From: Acidobacteriota bacterium
Lineage (GTDB): Bacteria > Acidobacteriota > Terriglobia > 20CM-2-55-15
Length of the DNA stretch: 64,000 nt
Direction: 5' to 3'
NCBI GenBank assembly: GCA_022821145.1
Contig: JAJEEE010000067.1
Span: 47,167-111,166, forward strand
Shown here one piece after another: positions 23,226 to 31,680 of this stretch. Numbering within the stretch: position 1 is the first letter of the stretch; every line of letters starts with the position of its first letter. Both the position numbers and the translations under genes were made by a program. The notes under the pieces were generated by a model that worked only from the letters and a program-made list of their open reading frames with translations, had not been told where the DNA came from and searched no databases.

Positions 23226-24229
23226 CACAACCTCCCCTTAAACTTTGTCTGAAGAGAATCGAACGCGTTGGACAATAGCTCCGCATGCGGTTGTAGCTTC
23301 TCGAAACGTCCAGTGGTTTCGAATTCGAGCAAACGTTGTCGAAGTGACTGCAAGGCGTAGTAATTGTCGGCCAACACTCGCGATCGCACGACGGTGTCGC
23401 GGACATGAAGACCGTACTGAACGGCGCCGAGATTGTGCGGATATATGCACAACCCGTTGCGATAGCCATAGCGGAGCCATGTCAGGCCATCGAAGACCTC
23501 GGCGCCGGCAATATAGTATAAGCATACGGACAACGGATCGAGCGCCCCGAAAATGTGGAGAGGGATATTGAGGCCAGCCTCGTCCATCGCCAATTTCAAC
23601 GTTGCGATTTGCGTCATCCGATCCAATGTCGTGCGTCCGAGTTCCTTTTCGGTGACTCCAACAATGTCGAAACGGCCAAGGACAGCGGGATTCGCGACGG
23701 CGGATCTGATGGTCTCTTTGAGGGTAGTTTGAGTCCTGGTCTCAGGCTTTAGTAGAAAGAGACTGAGGTGTTGGTTATACGAATGAAAGAGCTGGTGCGC
23801 AGCATCAACTTGCGCCTTGAGCGGTGTCCGTTCATCAGGGTGATCAAAACTGACGAAAACAGCGGGAACCTGGGCGGGCCAGTCGCGATAAACGGACTCG
23901 AGGTCCGGCAGCGACCAAGGGTGAGGGGACGGGAGAGGATCGATTACGGAAGAATAGTCGCTGTCCGTGGAAATTTCGTAACCGCCGCTGTCGACGAAGA
24001 TCATTTCCGGCGTGCACGACAATTCACCGGGGCGGGGCAGATGACCATAGAATATGTCATACGCGCTGATGAGAAAGACGTCGGTGACAAACTCGCCCGC
24101 TGTCTCGACGATCTTGTGGACCTCACTTCGTTCGTTTGTGACCGGGGAAATCCCTTGCTGGAAAACGAGGGGATCAACAGTGGTGTCGTCATCGAGACAC
24201 CGGATCGGATATGTCGAATCGTTGACGAT
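23225..24229 (-). CDS. TGT-like (tRNA-guanine transglycosylase fold) protein of type IV CBASS; start unresolved
   Basis: The TGT-like fold is clear: PEMIFVDSGGYE with the active-site Asp, VPAVFVSFDHPDE, ILGRFDIVGVTEKELGRTTL-type segments, IPLHIFGALDPLSVCLYYIA and EVFDGLTWLRYGYR with the second catalytic Asp. The first standard start is TTG at 24022, but the in-phase sequence upstream reads VFLISAYDIFYGHL, a conserved-looking first strand. Reading back gives no ATG, GTG or TTG up to the QueC amber codon at 24230-24232, which is in the same phase. Translation may begin at a near-cognate codon such as the ATC directly after TAG, or by amber readthrough. Such proteins are called Cap10 in recent type IV CBASS work (recalled). 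Confidence 0.78.
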   Translation of the reverse strand: MVNDSTYPIRCLDDDTTVDPLVFQQGISPVTNERSEVHKIVETAGEFVTDVFLISAYDIFYGHLPRPGELSCTPEMIFVDSGGYEISTDSDYSSVIDPLPSPHPWSLPDLESVYRDWPAQVPAVFVSFDHPDERTPLKAQVDAAHQLFHSYNQHLSLFLLKPETRTQTTLKETIRSAVANPAVLGRFDIVGVTEKELGRTTLDRMTQIATLKLAMDEAGLNIPLHIFGALDPLSVCLYYIAGAEVFDGLTWLRYGYRNGLCIYPHNLGAVQYGLHVRDTVVRSRVLADNYYALQSLRQRLLEFETTGRFEKLQPHAELLSNAFDSLQTKFKGRL

Positions 24230-24814
24230 CTAGAGAGCACTCAACGCCCTCCTGTCGCAGCACGAAAGACAATCCCCACAAGGCGGTGCTGTGCCTCTCT
24301 CGCAACTGTAGGTCAACTCGATCGGGAGTCCTTCGGATCGACTAAAGGCGAAAACTTGCCGCTTGGACCACGCGAGGAATGGTGCCGCAACTCGGACTCG
24401 CCCGTCACAGTATCCGTCGAATAGGGTCTGAGTAGAAGAGAGGAACGCCGGTGAGCAGTCAAAGTAGGGCGTATTCGCGTGTATGCCGAGTGCCAATACA
24501 CCGGCGTTATTGCGAATCTCCGTCAGAACCGCGAAGAGGAGAAATGCATTGCGTCCAACGATCTCGCCACTGGTGAGGTCGGCAGAGCCGGACCAGCGAA
24601 GAAATCGCAGGGAGACACGAAAGTGTCGTGCGACACGCAGAGCCGCGAGTCTTTCGGGCGTCGCTGCGGGCTGGCCGAAACTGACGTGAAAACAGTCGAC
24701 ATGGAATCCAGCCTTGAGATAGAAGGCAAGGCACGCGCAGGAATCGAGTCCCCCGCTGAGGAGTAACCAAACACGTGACGACGTGCCGCGTTCTGAAGTT
24801 CCGTCGGCCGACAT
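24230..24814 (-). CDS. QueC-like (7-cyano-7-deazaguanine synthase fold) protein of type IV CBASS
   Basis: A 194-residue PP-loop ATPase. The motif LLLSGGLDSCACLAFYLKAG at residues 17-36 is the adenylating PP-loop. The C-terminus YSCERGTAPPCGDCLSCCDR has the four-Cys zinc site of QueC. Cellular QueC makes preQ0 for queuosine. In type IV CBASS the QueC-like protein (Cap9) is reported to attach a deazaguanine base to the N-terminal glycine of the CD-NTase; I recall this and have not checked it. It is the first gene of the operon. No Shine-Dalgarno sequence is obvious before the ATG. Confidence 0.88.
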   Translation of the reverse strand: MSADGTSERGTSSRVWLLLSGGLDSCACLAFYLKAGFHVDCFHVSFGQPAATPERLAALRVARHFRVSLRFLRWSGSADLTSGEIVGRNAFLLFAVLTEIRNNAGVLALGIHANTPYFDCSPAFLSSTQTLFDGYCDGRVRVAAPFLAWSKRQVFAFSRSEGLPIELTYSCERGTAPPCGDCLSCCDRRALSAL

Positions 24815-25265
24815 ACAACGGGTAACTACTGTGACAGCAGAACCATGCGTTCAGCATATTGGAAGCGTCACGATATCGTGCAGATTATGACACAGGTGCG
24901 CTGGAGCGGTTCGGTAAAATGATCGGCCGAACTGTGTGGCAGGCGTCAAACGCACCGTCCATCGGTGTTCCGTCGTCTTCAACCCAGTTGCATCAGGCCG
25001 GCGATCTTGCTCGCTCGCGTCGACTCAGTTCGGTAGGAACGTGGTTCGCCTGTCTTGCGTCGAATCGGTGGAGGTTGTGGGGACAATCGGCCGGGCGTCA
25101 CTCGTGCTGGCGAACCGGAACGTGTCGACGGGTAAATTCGGTGATCACCGCGTCCAACTGGGCCTCCATGTGTGACATGTGAAGGTGCGCTGAGAGTGCA
25201 TGCGGCACAGTTGACGATCGCGTCGCGGCTGCGCATTCGGGGGTCGTGGCGCGGTATTCCGACCG
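24815..25265. promoter_or_regulatory. Spacer upstream of the CBASS operon
   Basis: About 450 bp without a recognisable gene separate the CBASS operon from the scramblase-like gene. On the minus strand a CATAAT at 24884-24889 could be a -10 box for the CBASS operon; no good -35 is seen. A 12-bp perfect palindrome, CACGATATCGTG, lies at 24869-24880 between that box and the QueC start and could be an operator. The GC content rises again toward 25170, so the right edge of the transferred block is probably here. Confidence 0.4.
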
Positions 25266-25871
25266 TCAGCCGCCGCCCTGATCCTCGAAGTGCACGAAGT
25301 CGATCAGGAAGACCGCGCCCAGGATCAGGCCCCGCAGCCGCGCGTCGAACTGGGGCGGGAACGTCACGCCGAAGGTGTCCGCGTCCGTGAATCCTTCCTT
25401 GAGTAGACCGCCCCACTTCTTGCGGATCTGTCCGGACTCCGTGCCGTGGACCATGACGTTGAACGTCCACGGGCGCAGCAGCGGGCCGAACAACCGGCAC
25501 ACCTCGACCCCGTTGGGATCGAGCACGGAATAGATGCGCCGGACGATGGAGAACTGGCGGACGATCGTGCCCAGGGGCGCGTCGCCGGTCCCCCGCACCT
25601 CGGCCTCGTGGAAGTAGAAACGGAACGGGCGGCGGACGCTCAGCAGCGTTTGGCCGGCCTTGTCCAGAACGGCGATCCGGAAGGGGCGCCACGACTTCAG
25701 CAGGCTCCGCATGATCATCGAGCCGGCTTCCTCCGCGGCGAAACCGATCTCGGCGTCGGTCGTGGCGTCCGAAACGGAGTACCGGTTGCGGGTCTCGAAC
25801 GGGGTGAGGATCTCGCCCCACTCCTTGATCTGGCGGACCACGAGGCCCGATGTCGTCGCGAGCGCGTCCAT
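25266..25871 (-). CDS. Scramblase / LURP-one-related family protein
   Basis: A 201-residue protein from ATG 25871. The pattern ALATTSGLVVRQIKEWGEIL, FETRNRYSVSDATTDAEIGF, RPFRIAVLDKAGQTLLSVRR, IVRRIYSVLDPNGVEV and WTFNVMVHGTESGQIRKKWG fits the twelve-stranded barrel of phospholipid scramblase-like/LURP-one proteins. A hydrophobic helix at the C-terminus (LRGLILGAVFLIDFVHFED) matches the buried helix of that fold. In bacteria the function is not established; lipid binding is possible. It lies 42 bp downstream of the esterase gene and may share its transcript. Confidence 0.8.
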   Translation of the reverse strand: MDALATTSGLVVRQIKEWGEILTPFETRNRYSVSDATTDAEIGFAAEEAGSMIMRSLLKSWRPFRIAVLDKAGQTLLSVRRPFRFYFHEAEVRGTGDAPLGTIVRQFSIVRRIYSVLDPNGVEVCRLFGPLLRPWTFNVMVHGTESGQIRKKWGGLLKEGFTDADTFGVTFPPQFDARLRGLILGAVFLIDFVHFEDQGGG

Positions 25872-25912
25872 GGAGTCTCTGTCCCGGGGCGTCGGCGCGG
25901 CCGGTCTCCTGC

Positions 25913-27439
25913 CTATTCCTCGAGCATCGCGGCGAAGTGCCGGTCGAAGAAGTCCAGGCTCTCCGGCGGCGTGCCGCTCCCGGCGGCGACCTCCTCGCCC
26001 AGGATCATCACTTCCGCGCCGTCGTCGCCCGTATAGGCCGGCCACTCGGGCAGTCCCTCCCCGTTGGGGTTCCCGGTTCGGGCGAACTGGACCCAGTAGG
26101 ACGACATCTGGTCGGCCAGCCGGCGGTCGCCGTCCGTCCAGGCCTGCTCGGAGGCTTCCAGCGTGTCGAACATGTAGTAGAGCTCGGCCGTGTGCGTCGC
26201 GCCTCGGGACAAGCGGTCGTCGGTTCCCGGTTCGTCGCGGGTGAAGTAGTACACGTACGCGCCGCGTCCGGCGTTGGCGTGGGCCCCGGCCCAGCGCCGC
26301 ATCGCCCAACCCACCTGGTCGGTCGAGGCGCGGAGCTGCGACGCGGTCGCCTCCGCGTCCGTCGCCGCCGGATACATGGCGAGGTACTCGTCGGCGAGAT
26401 CGCCGTAACCCTCGGCCTGGCCGCGGAACGCGTCGGCCGTCACGCCGCCGCGCCCGAAGAACGTGCCCTCGTCCTCGTTGGATCCGACCAGGACGTCGAC
26501 CGGGTTCTGGCGGCCTTCGGCGAACGTCAGCGTCAGGTCCTCGGGCACGATCCAGCCGTCGATGACGACGCCCGTCGACCCGCCGGCCAGCTCGGCGAAC
26601 GGGATAGCGCGCAACTCTTCCAGCGAGGCCGCGCCCTGCGCCTCGGCGAACTGCACGCCCGCCGCCTCGGCGGATTCCAGCGTCCGCATCCGGGCGGGGG
26701 ACAGCCCCATCCACGCCCCGCTCTGGCCGATGGCGCGATGGAACAGGCCCGCGGCCTCGGGCGAACCCACGAGCGCGGCCACTGCGATGGCGCCCGCCGA
26801 TTCTCCGGCGACGGTGACGTTGCCCGCGTCCCCGCCGAACGCGCCGATGTTCCGTTGGACCCACTCCAGAACCGCGATCACGTCCATCAGGCCATAATTG
26901 CCCGAGGCGTTCCGTTCCGATTCGGCCGTCAGCTCGGGATGCGCGAAGAACCCCAGCCGGCCGAGCCGGTAGTTGAGCGTGACGACCACGGCGCCCTTCG
27001 CGGCCAGGGACTCGCCGTCGTACCAGCCCATGGAGCCCGATCCGCCGTTGAAGCCGCCGCCGTAGACCCAGACGAAGACCGGACGCACGTCGTCGTCGGA
27101 CTCCGCCCCCGTCCAGACGTTCAGGTAGAGACAGTCGTCGCTGCCGCGCTGTCCCTGCGCGCAGTCCTCGCCGAACGCGTCGCCCGCGCGAACGCCCGCC
27201 CAGGCTGCAGCCGGTTGAGGCGGACGCCACCGCAGGTCGCCGACGGGCGGCGCGGCATAGGGAATGCCCCGGAAGACGCGGACGTCGGGATGCTTGACGC
27301 CGTCGACGCTGGACACCAGCCCCGTCTCGACGGTTACGGAGTCGGGGATCGGAGTCGTCCCGTCGCCGGACGGGGCCGAGCAAGCCACCAGCAGAACGGC
27401 CGCCGAGAGGGCGGCCGCGAGCGTGGGGGTTCGGTTCAT
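25913..27439 (-). CDS. Type B carboxylesterase, lipoprotein
   Basis: A 508-residue carboxylesterase/para-nitrobenzyl esterase family hydrolase. The N-terminus MNRTPTLAAALSAAVLLVAC is a lipoprotein signal with lipobox LVAC-S. The oxyanion hole is VFVWVYGGGFNGGSGSMG, the nucleophile elbow is VTVAGESAGAIAV with Ser, the acid is in VGSNEDEGTFFG, and the His is in GATHTAELYYMF. Early GIPYAAPPVGDLRWRPPQP and DCLYLNVWT are family signatures. It hydrolyses carboxylic esters at the periplasmic face or outside the cell. It lies 13 bp after the PQQ dehydrogenase gene on the same strand and is probably co-transcribed. Confidence 0.92.
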   Translation of the reverse strand: MNRTPTLAAALSAAVLLVACSAPSGDGTTPIPDSVTVETGLVSSVDGVKHPDVRVFRGIPYAAPPVGDLRWRPPQPAAAWAGVRAGDAFGEDCAQGQRGSDDCLYLNVWTGAESDDDVRPVFVWVYGGGFNGGSGSMGWYDGESLAAKGAVVVTLNYRLGRLGFFAHPELTAESERNASGNYGLMDVIAVLEWVQRNIGAFGGDAGNVTVAGESAGAIAVAALVGSPEAAGLFHRAIGQSGAWMGLSPARMRTLESAEAAGVQFAEAQGAASLEELRAIPFAELAGGSTGVVIDGWIVPEDLTLTFAEGRQNPVDVLVGSNEDEGTFFGRGGVTADAFRGQAEGYGDLADEYLAMYPAATDAEATASQLRASTDQVGWAMRRWAGAHANAGRGAYVYYFTRDEPGTDDRLSRGATHTAELYYMFDTLEASEQAWTDGDRRLADQMSSYWVQFARTGNPNGEGLPEWPAYTGDDGAEVMILGEEVAAGSGTPPESLDFFDRHFAAMLEE

Positions 27440-27451
27440 GTCGGGTGTCTC

Positions 27452-29047
27452 CTAGTCCGGAAGCGTGAAGGCGTACAGCATGTCTCCGGCCCCCGCCACC
27501 AAATACTGCCGTCCGTCCATCTCGTAAGTGATGGGGCCGTTGCTGACGGGCGCGTGCAGCGGGACGTGCCAGAGTATGTCACCCGTGGCGGGCTCGAACG
27601 CGATCAGGTTTCGCGTCGGGTCTCCGGCGAAGAGCAGGCCCCCGGCCGTCGACAACAGACCCGACCGCGTGCCGCCGCTGCCGGAATACCGGTGGCTCCA
27701 GGCGATGGTCCCCGTCCGGTAGTCCACGGCCTGCAGCAGGTGCCGGGCGTAGAGCTGCTGGGCCATGCCGGCGAACCCCTGGGGGTTGTCGCCCGTGTCG
27801 GTCACGTAGTCGATGGCCCACGACTCCGTCGCGTGGACGTAGAACAGGCCGGTGTCCGGGTTGAACGACGGGGCGTACCAGTTGGTCGCGCCGGGCTCGG
27901 CCGGCGACACGAGCGTGCCGTCCGGCTGCGGTTCCTTGTCCGGGTTCGGGCGGGGCCGGCCCAGCGCGTCCACTCCCGACGACCAGTTCAGGGTCTCGAT
28001 GAACGGCGTCGTCAGCAGGTGCTCGCCGGTCACGCGGTCCAGCAGGACGAAGTAGCCGTTGCGCGCCGCCTGGGCCAGCATCCGGCGTTCCTCGCCTTCG
28101 AACACGCCGTCGATCAGCACGGGCGTCTCGACGTTGTCCCAGTCGTGCGTGTCGTGCGGCGAGACCTGGAAGTACCAGGCCATCTCCCCCGTGTCGGGAT
28201 TGATGGCGATGATCGTACACGTGTACAGGTTGTCGCCTTCGCGGCTGTGGCCGGCGTAGACGGGGTTCGGGTTGCCGGTGCCGAAGTAGTAGAGGTTCAG
28301 CTCCGGGTCGTAGGTCCCGGGAAGCCAGGTCATGCCGCCGCCGTGCTCCATCGACTCGGCGTTGGGCCAGGTTTCGGCGCCGGGCTCGTCGCCGCGGGGC
28401 GTGGTGTTGAAGTTCCAGCGAAGCTCGCCTGTCTCCAGGTCCCTCGATTGCAGGTAGCCGGGCACGTCCAGGGAATCCCCGCCGACGCCGGTGATCAGGT
28501 TGTCGCCAATCACCATGGGCGGGGGCGTGCAGAAGTACTCCTGCCGCACGTCGGCGATCCGCTGCGTCCAGCGCAGGTCGCCGGTGCGCGCGTCCAGCGC
28601 GACCAGGAAGCAGTCCGGCGTCTCGAAGTAGACCGTGTCGCCGAGCATGCCCACGCCCCGGTTGCCGATGTGGATTCCGCCGGAGGTCTCCCACGCGAAG
28701 TGCCAGATCTCGCGTCCGGTGCGCGCGTCCACCGCCCAGGCGTGGTCGGGCGCCGCGTAGTACAGCACGCCGTCGACATAGAGCGGGGTGGCCTTGATCG
28801 TTCCCGCGCCCGGTGCGGGCCCGCGGGTGTTCTGTCGGAACGCCCACGCCAGGGTCAGCGAGCCGACGTTGCCGCCGTGGATCTGGTCGAGGGGACTGTA
28901 CCGCCGTCCCGTATAGTCCCCGTTGTAGGTGGGCCACGCGTCGGTGGGCGGACCCAGCAGCCTGGCCGGATCCAGTCCCTGCGCCGCGATCGTGGAGGCG
29001 CAGATCAGGATCGCCAGCGCCGGCCATGAGGCGCGTCTTCTCATCAT
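27452..29047 (-). CDS. PQQ-dependent dehydrogenase (beta-propeller), exported
   Basis: A 531-residue quinoprotein. After a signal peptide (MMRRRASWPALAILICASTIAAQ) comes the eight-bladed propeller entry WPTYNGDYTGRRYSPLDQIH. Blade motifs follow, such as VDARTGREIWHF and LDARTGDLRWTQR, with the family end WHVPLHAPVSNGPITYEMDG, RQYLVAGAGD. It is shorter than methanol dehydrogenases and lacks a fused cytochrome. The gene immediately upstream supplies a dihaem cytochrome c, and the two overlap as ATGATG. It oxidises an alcohol or sugar in the periplasm and passes electrons to that cytochrome; the substrate cannot be read from the sequence. Confidence 0.9.
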   Translation of the reverse strand: MMRRRASWPALAILICASTIAAQGLDPARLLGPPTDAWPTYNGDYTGRRYSPLDQIHGGNVGSLTLAWAFRQNTRGPAPGAGTIKATPLYVDGVLYYAAPDHAWAVDARTGREIWHFAWETSGGIHIGNRGVGMLGDTVYFETPDCFLVALDARTGDLRWTQRIADVRQEYFCTPPPMVIGDNLITGVGGDSLDVPGYLQSRDLETGELRWNFNTTPRGDEPGAETWPNAESMEHGGGMTWLPGTYDPELNLYYFGTGNPNPVYAGHSREGDNLYTCTIIAINPDTGEMAWYFQVSPHDTHDWDNVETPVLIDGVFEGEERRMLAQAARNGYFVLLDRVTGEHLLTTPFIETLNWSSGVDALGRPRPNPDKEPQPDGTLVSPAEPGATNWYAPSFNPDTGLFYVHATESWAIDYVTDTGDNPQGFAGMAQQLYARHLLQAVDYRTGTIAWSHRYSGSGGTRSGLLSTAGGLLFAGDPTRNLIAFEPATGDILWHVPLHAPVSNGPITYEMDGRQYLVAGAGDMLYAFTLPD

Positions 29048-29835
29048 TCCAGCGTCACCAGGTACGTGATCAGGTCGTGGATGTCGTCGTCGGTGTACCG
29101 TCCCAGCAGGTCGACGTGGGCCGCGTACGGATCGTCGACGTCAACCGCGGCCGCGTCGCGCGAGAACGACCGGTAGTTGCCGTTCGCGTCCCGGATGGCG
29201 ACGTTGAAGTCGTCCAGGTACTCGAGCGTTCCGGACACCGGCGCGCCGCCGGCGGGCGTGACCGTCGCCTCGCGCGACAGCGGCCGCGCGCCGCCGCGCC
29301 CGCGTCCCGGGTACAGGAACCGGTTCAACAGCCCGGGGGGATCGAACCGGCTCGCGACGCCCGCGAGGTCGCCGGCCGGGTCGTGGCAACCGCCGCATCC
29401 GCCCTCGCCGTTGAAATAGGCGCGTCCCCGGTCCGCGTCCCCCGTCACCACGTTCTGAATGACGTAGAGCCGGCGGTTGATGACGGCTTGGCTCTGGGCC
29501 CGGACGAAGCCGGCCAGGTCGGCGACCTCGGAGTCGCTCAACTGGAACGGCGGCATGCCCAGATCCGGGCGGCCGACCTGGAGAAACGGTCCGAGCAGGT
29601 CCCCGCCCTCGTCGTTCAGCATCATTTCCGAGCGCACCAGGTCCGGTCCGCCCTCGCCGCCGCGGGCGTCGATGCCGTGACAGAACCCGCACGACACGGT
29701 GAACGCCGCCCGCCCGCGCTCGACCAGGTCCTCCGTCGGGACGGGCCGGCTGATCAATTGAGACCGGGCGGCCTCGAGCGAGGCGTCGAGGGCCAGCGTC
29801 AGGAGCGCGGCCAGCGTGACGGTCCGGGGATTCAT
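29044..29835 (-). CDS. Dihaem cytochrome c, electron acceptor of PQQ dehydrogenase
   Basis: A 263-residue exported protein started at ATG 29835, which gives the signal MNPRTVTLAALLTLALDASL. Two haem-binding motifs are present, CGFCH (about residue 50) and CGGCH (about residue 140), with MPPFQLSD-type Met ligands between them. The C-terminal region (GTLEYLDDFNVAIRDANGNY) resembles the insertion domain of cytochromes that accompany PQQ dehydrogenases. It overlaps the dehydrogenase start by a few bases. It should accept electrons from the quinoprotein and feed the respiratory chain. Confidence 0.9.
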   Translation of the reverse strand: MNPRTVTLAALLTLALDASLEAARSQLISRPVPTEDLVERGRAAFTVSCGFCHGIDARGGEGGPDLVRSEMMLNDEGGDLLGPFLQVGRPDLGMPPFQLSDSEVADLAGFVRAQSQAVINRRLYVIQNVVTGDADRGRAYFNGEGGCGGCHDPAGDLAGVASRFDPPGLLNRFLYPGRGRGGARPLSREATVTPAGGAPVSGTLEYLDDFNVAIRDANGNYRSFSRDAAAVDVDDPYAAHVDLLGRYTDDDIHDLITYLVTLE

Positions 29836-29935
29836 CGCGCGGCCTCCGTTTTCGGCATGCCGGTGAGCGTACTCCATGGCCGTGGCCCAGGCAAGTTGTC
29901 CTGCGCCGGACCGGTATGCGACGCCGTTTTCTCGA

Positions 29936-31357
29936 TCACGCCTTAGCCGCCTTGCGCCGCGGCGCCGCGTGCGTCGCGTGCCCGTAGAACATCTCGGCGC
30001 ATTCGGACAGGGTCTCCGACAGCGTCGGATGCGGGTGCACGGACTCGGCCAGGTCACGCACCGTTGCGCCCACCTGGATCAGGACGACGCCTTCGCTGAT
30101 CAACTCCCCGGCGTTGTGGCCGGCGATTCCCATGCCGAGGACGCGCTCGGTTCCCGGTTCGACGACGAGCTTCGTGAGTCCGTCCGGACGGTCGACGGCA
30201 ATGGCCCGCCCGGAAGCGCCCCACGGGAACTTGGCGATCTCGACCGCGATGCCGCGCTCTCCCGCTTCGGTTTCGGTGAGACCGCACCAGGCGATCTCGG
30301 GATCGGTGAAGACGACGGCGGGAATGACGGCCTCGGCGACGCGGCCCCCGCCGAACAGCGCCTCGACGGCCACGCGCGCTTCGCGGGCCGCCTTGTGGGC
30401 CAGCATGACGCCGCCGGCGACGTCGCCGATCGCGAATATGCCGGCATCGCTCGTGCGTTGCGCGTCGTCCACCGCGATGAACCCGTGCGGGTCTCGCTCG
30501 ACGGCCGTGTTCTCCAGGCCTAGATCGTCCGACGACGGGCGGCGCCCGACGGCCACGAGGACGCGGTCGAAGATCTCGGACGTCTCATGGCCGTCCTTTA
30601 CCGTTACGACCTCGACTCGCGAGTCCCGGATCGATAGACCGCGGACCTCGGCGCCCAGGCGGATGTCGGCGAACTGCCGCTTGGCGCGGTGCATGACGGG
30701 TCTCACCAAGTCGGCGTCGGCGCCGGTCAGGATCGTGTCGAGCGCCTCGACGAGCGTGACTTGGCTGCCCAGCGCGGCATAGACGGTTCCCAGCTCCATT
30801 CCGATATAACCGCCGCCGATGACCAGGAGGCGTTCCGGAATCGTTTCGACTTCAAGGGCCTCGGTCGAGGTCATGATGCGCGAGCGGTCCAGGTCCCACG
30901 CCCGCGGGACGACGGGTTCCGAACCGGCGGCGATCACGGCGTGCCGGAAGTCGACCCGGCGCCGCCCGTCCTGGCCGTCGACCCGCAGTTGACGCGGCGC
31001 TTCGAATCGGCCGCGTCCGGTCATGATCTCGACCCCGCGGGCGCGGGCGAGCGCGCGGACGCCCTGTGCGAGCTTGTGGATCACGCCATCCTTCCACGAC
31101 CGCAGCTTCAGAGGGTCGACGGCGGGTTCGCCGAACGTGATCCCGCGGTCCGCGGAAACGCGGGCCTCCGAGATCAGGTGGGTCGCATGCAGCAACGCCT
31201 TCGACGGGATGCAACCCCGGTTGAGACACACGCCGCCCAGCCTCGAATCCTGTTCGATCAGGACGACGCTCTTCCCCCGGTCGGCCGCGTGGAAGGCCGC
31301 GGCGTACCCGCCGGGCCCGGCTCCGAGCACCACCAGTTCCGCTTCGATCCGATCCAT
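29936..31357 (-). CDS. lpdA: Dihydrolipoyl dehydrogenase (E3)
   Basis: A 473-residue flavoprotein disulfide reductase. It shows the FAD-binding ELVVLGAGPGGYAAAFHAAD, the redox disulfide GGVCLNRGCIPSKALLHATH, the NAD-binding LLVIGGGYIGMELGTVYAAL, the second FAD motif DAGIFAIGDVAGGVMLAHKA, and the catalytic His-Glu in the C-terminal interface, HPHPTLSETLSECAEMF. It reoxidises lipoamide in pyruvate or 2-oxoglutarate dehydrogenase, or in glycine cleavage. No E1 or E2 genes are nearby, so the complex it serves is unknown. Upstream of it the lower-GC defence cluster begins. Confidence 0.95.
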   Translation of the reverse strand: MDRIEAELVVLGAGPGGYAAAFHAADRGKSVVLIEQDSRLGGVCLNRGCIPSKALLHATHLISEARVSADRGITFGEPAVDPLKLRSWKDGVIHKLAQGVRALARARGVEIMTGRGRFEAPRQLRVDGQDGRRRVDFRHAVIAAGSEPVVPRAWDLDRSRIMTSTEALEVETIPERLLVIGGGYIGMELGTVYAALGSQVTLVEALDTILTGADADLVRPVMHRAKRQFADIRLGAEVRGLSIRDSRVEVVTVKDGHETSEIFDRVLVAVGRRPSSDDLGLENTAVERDPHGFIAVDDAQRTSDAGIFAIGDVAGGVMLAHKAAREARVAVEALFGGGRVAEAVIPAVVFTDPEIAWCGLTETEAGERGIAVEIAKFPWGASGRAIAVDRPDGLTKLVVEPGTERVLGMGIAGHNAGELISEGVVLIQVGATVRDLAESVHPHPTLSETLSECAEMFYGHATHAAPRRKAAKA

Positions 31358-31680
31358 CGTGCCGTATGTCCTTTCGTTGCCTGCCGGTGCTGTGCAGTTT
31401 AGGTTAACGTCGCTTGGTCGTGGCCGCTGAACTGCGTCCGCGCCAATTCTGCCGCCGTCGTGGGGACGCGGGACTGCGGGTGGGGACGGTCCGAACCTGC
31501 GACAGCACGAACCAGCGCAACCGGGATCGCGGTGGCGATGCAGAATGACGGTAGCTCGGTGATGCCGCCGTTACTGTGGCGCGGCAGGACGGCGCCGGCG
31601 ACTGTTTTCCTGCCGTTTTCTTGAATCACGGTATGACGAAGTCGTGGGGCGGGACGAAGACCAAGATCGCCCGCAACGGT
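31358..31680. other. Spacer between lpdA and the phosphorelay/methylase cluster
   Basis: About 320 bp with no gene I can support. The first part should contain the lpdA promoter on the minus strand, and the last part the 3' end of the four-gene cluster transcript. Small open frames here have no recognisable motifs. The GC content is lower than in lpdA, which places the left edge of the transferred block in or near this stretch. Confidence 0.35.

Noticed and set aside
25850..29029. 1059-codon plus-strand open frame
   Set aside because: Antisense to the esterase and PQQ dehydrogenase genes, Arg/Gly/Val-rich with no domain. A mirror frame.
31399..31629. 76-codon minus-strand frame between lpdA and the phosphorelay cluster
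   Set aside because: No domain, no Shine-Dalgarno and no coupling to a neighbour; not supportable as a gene.
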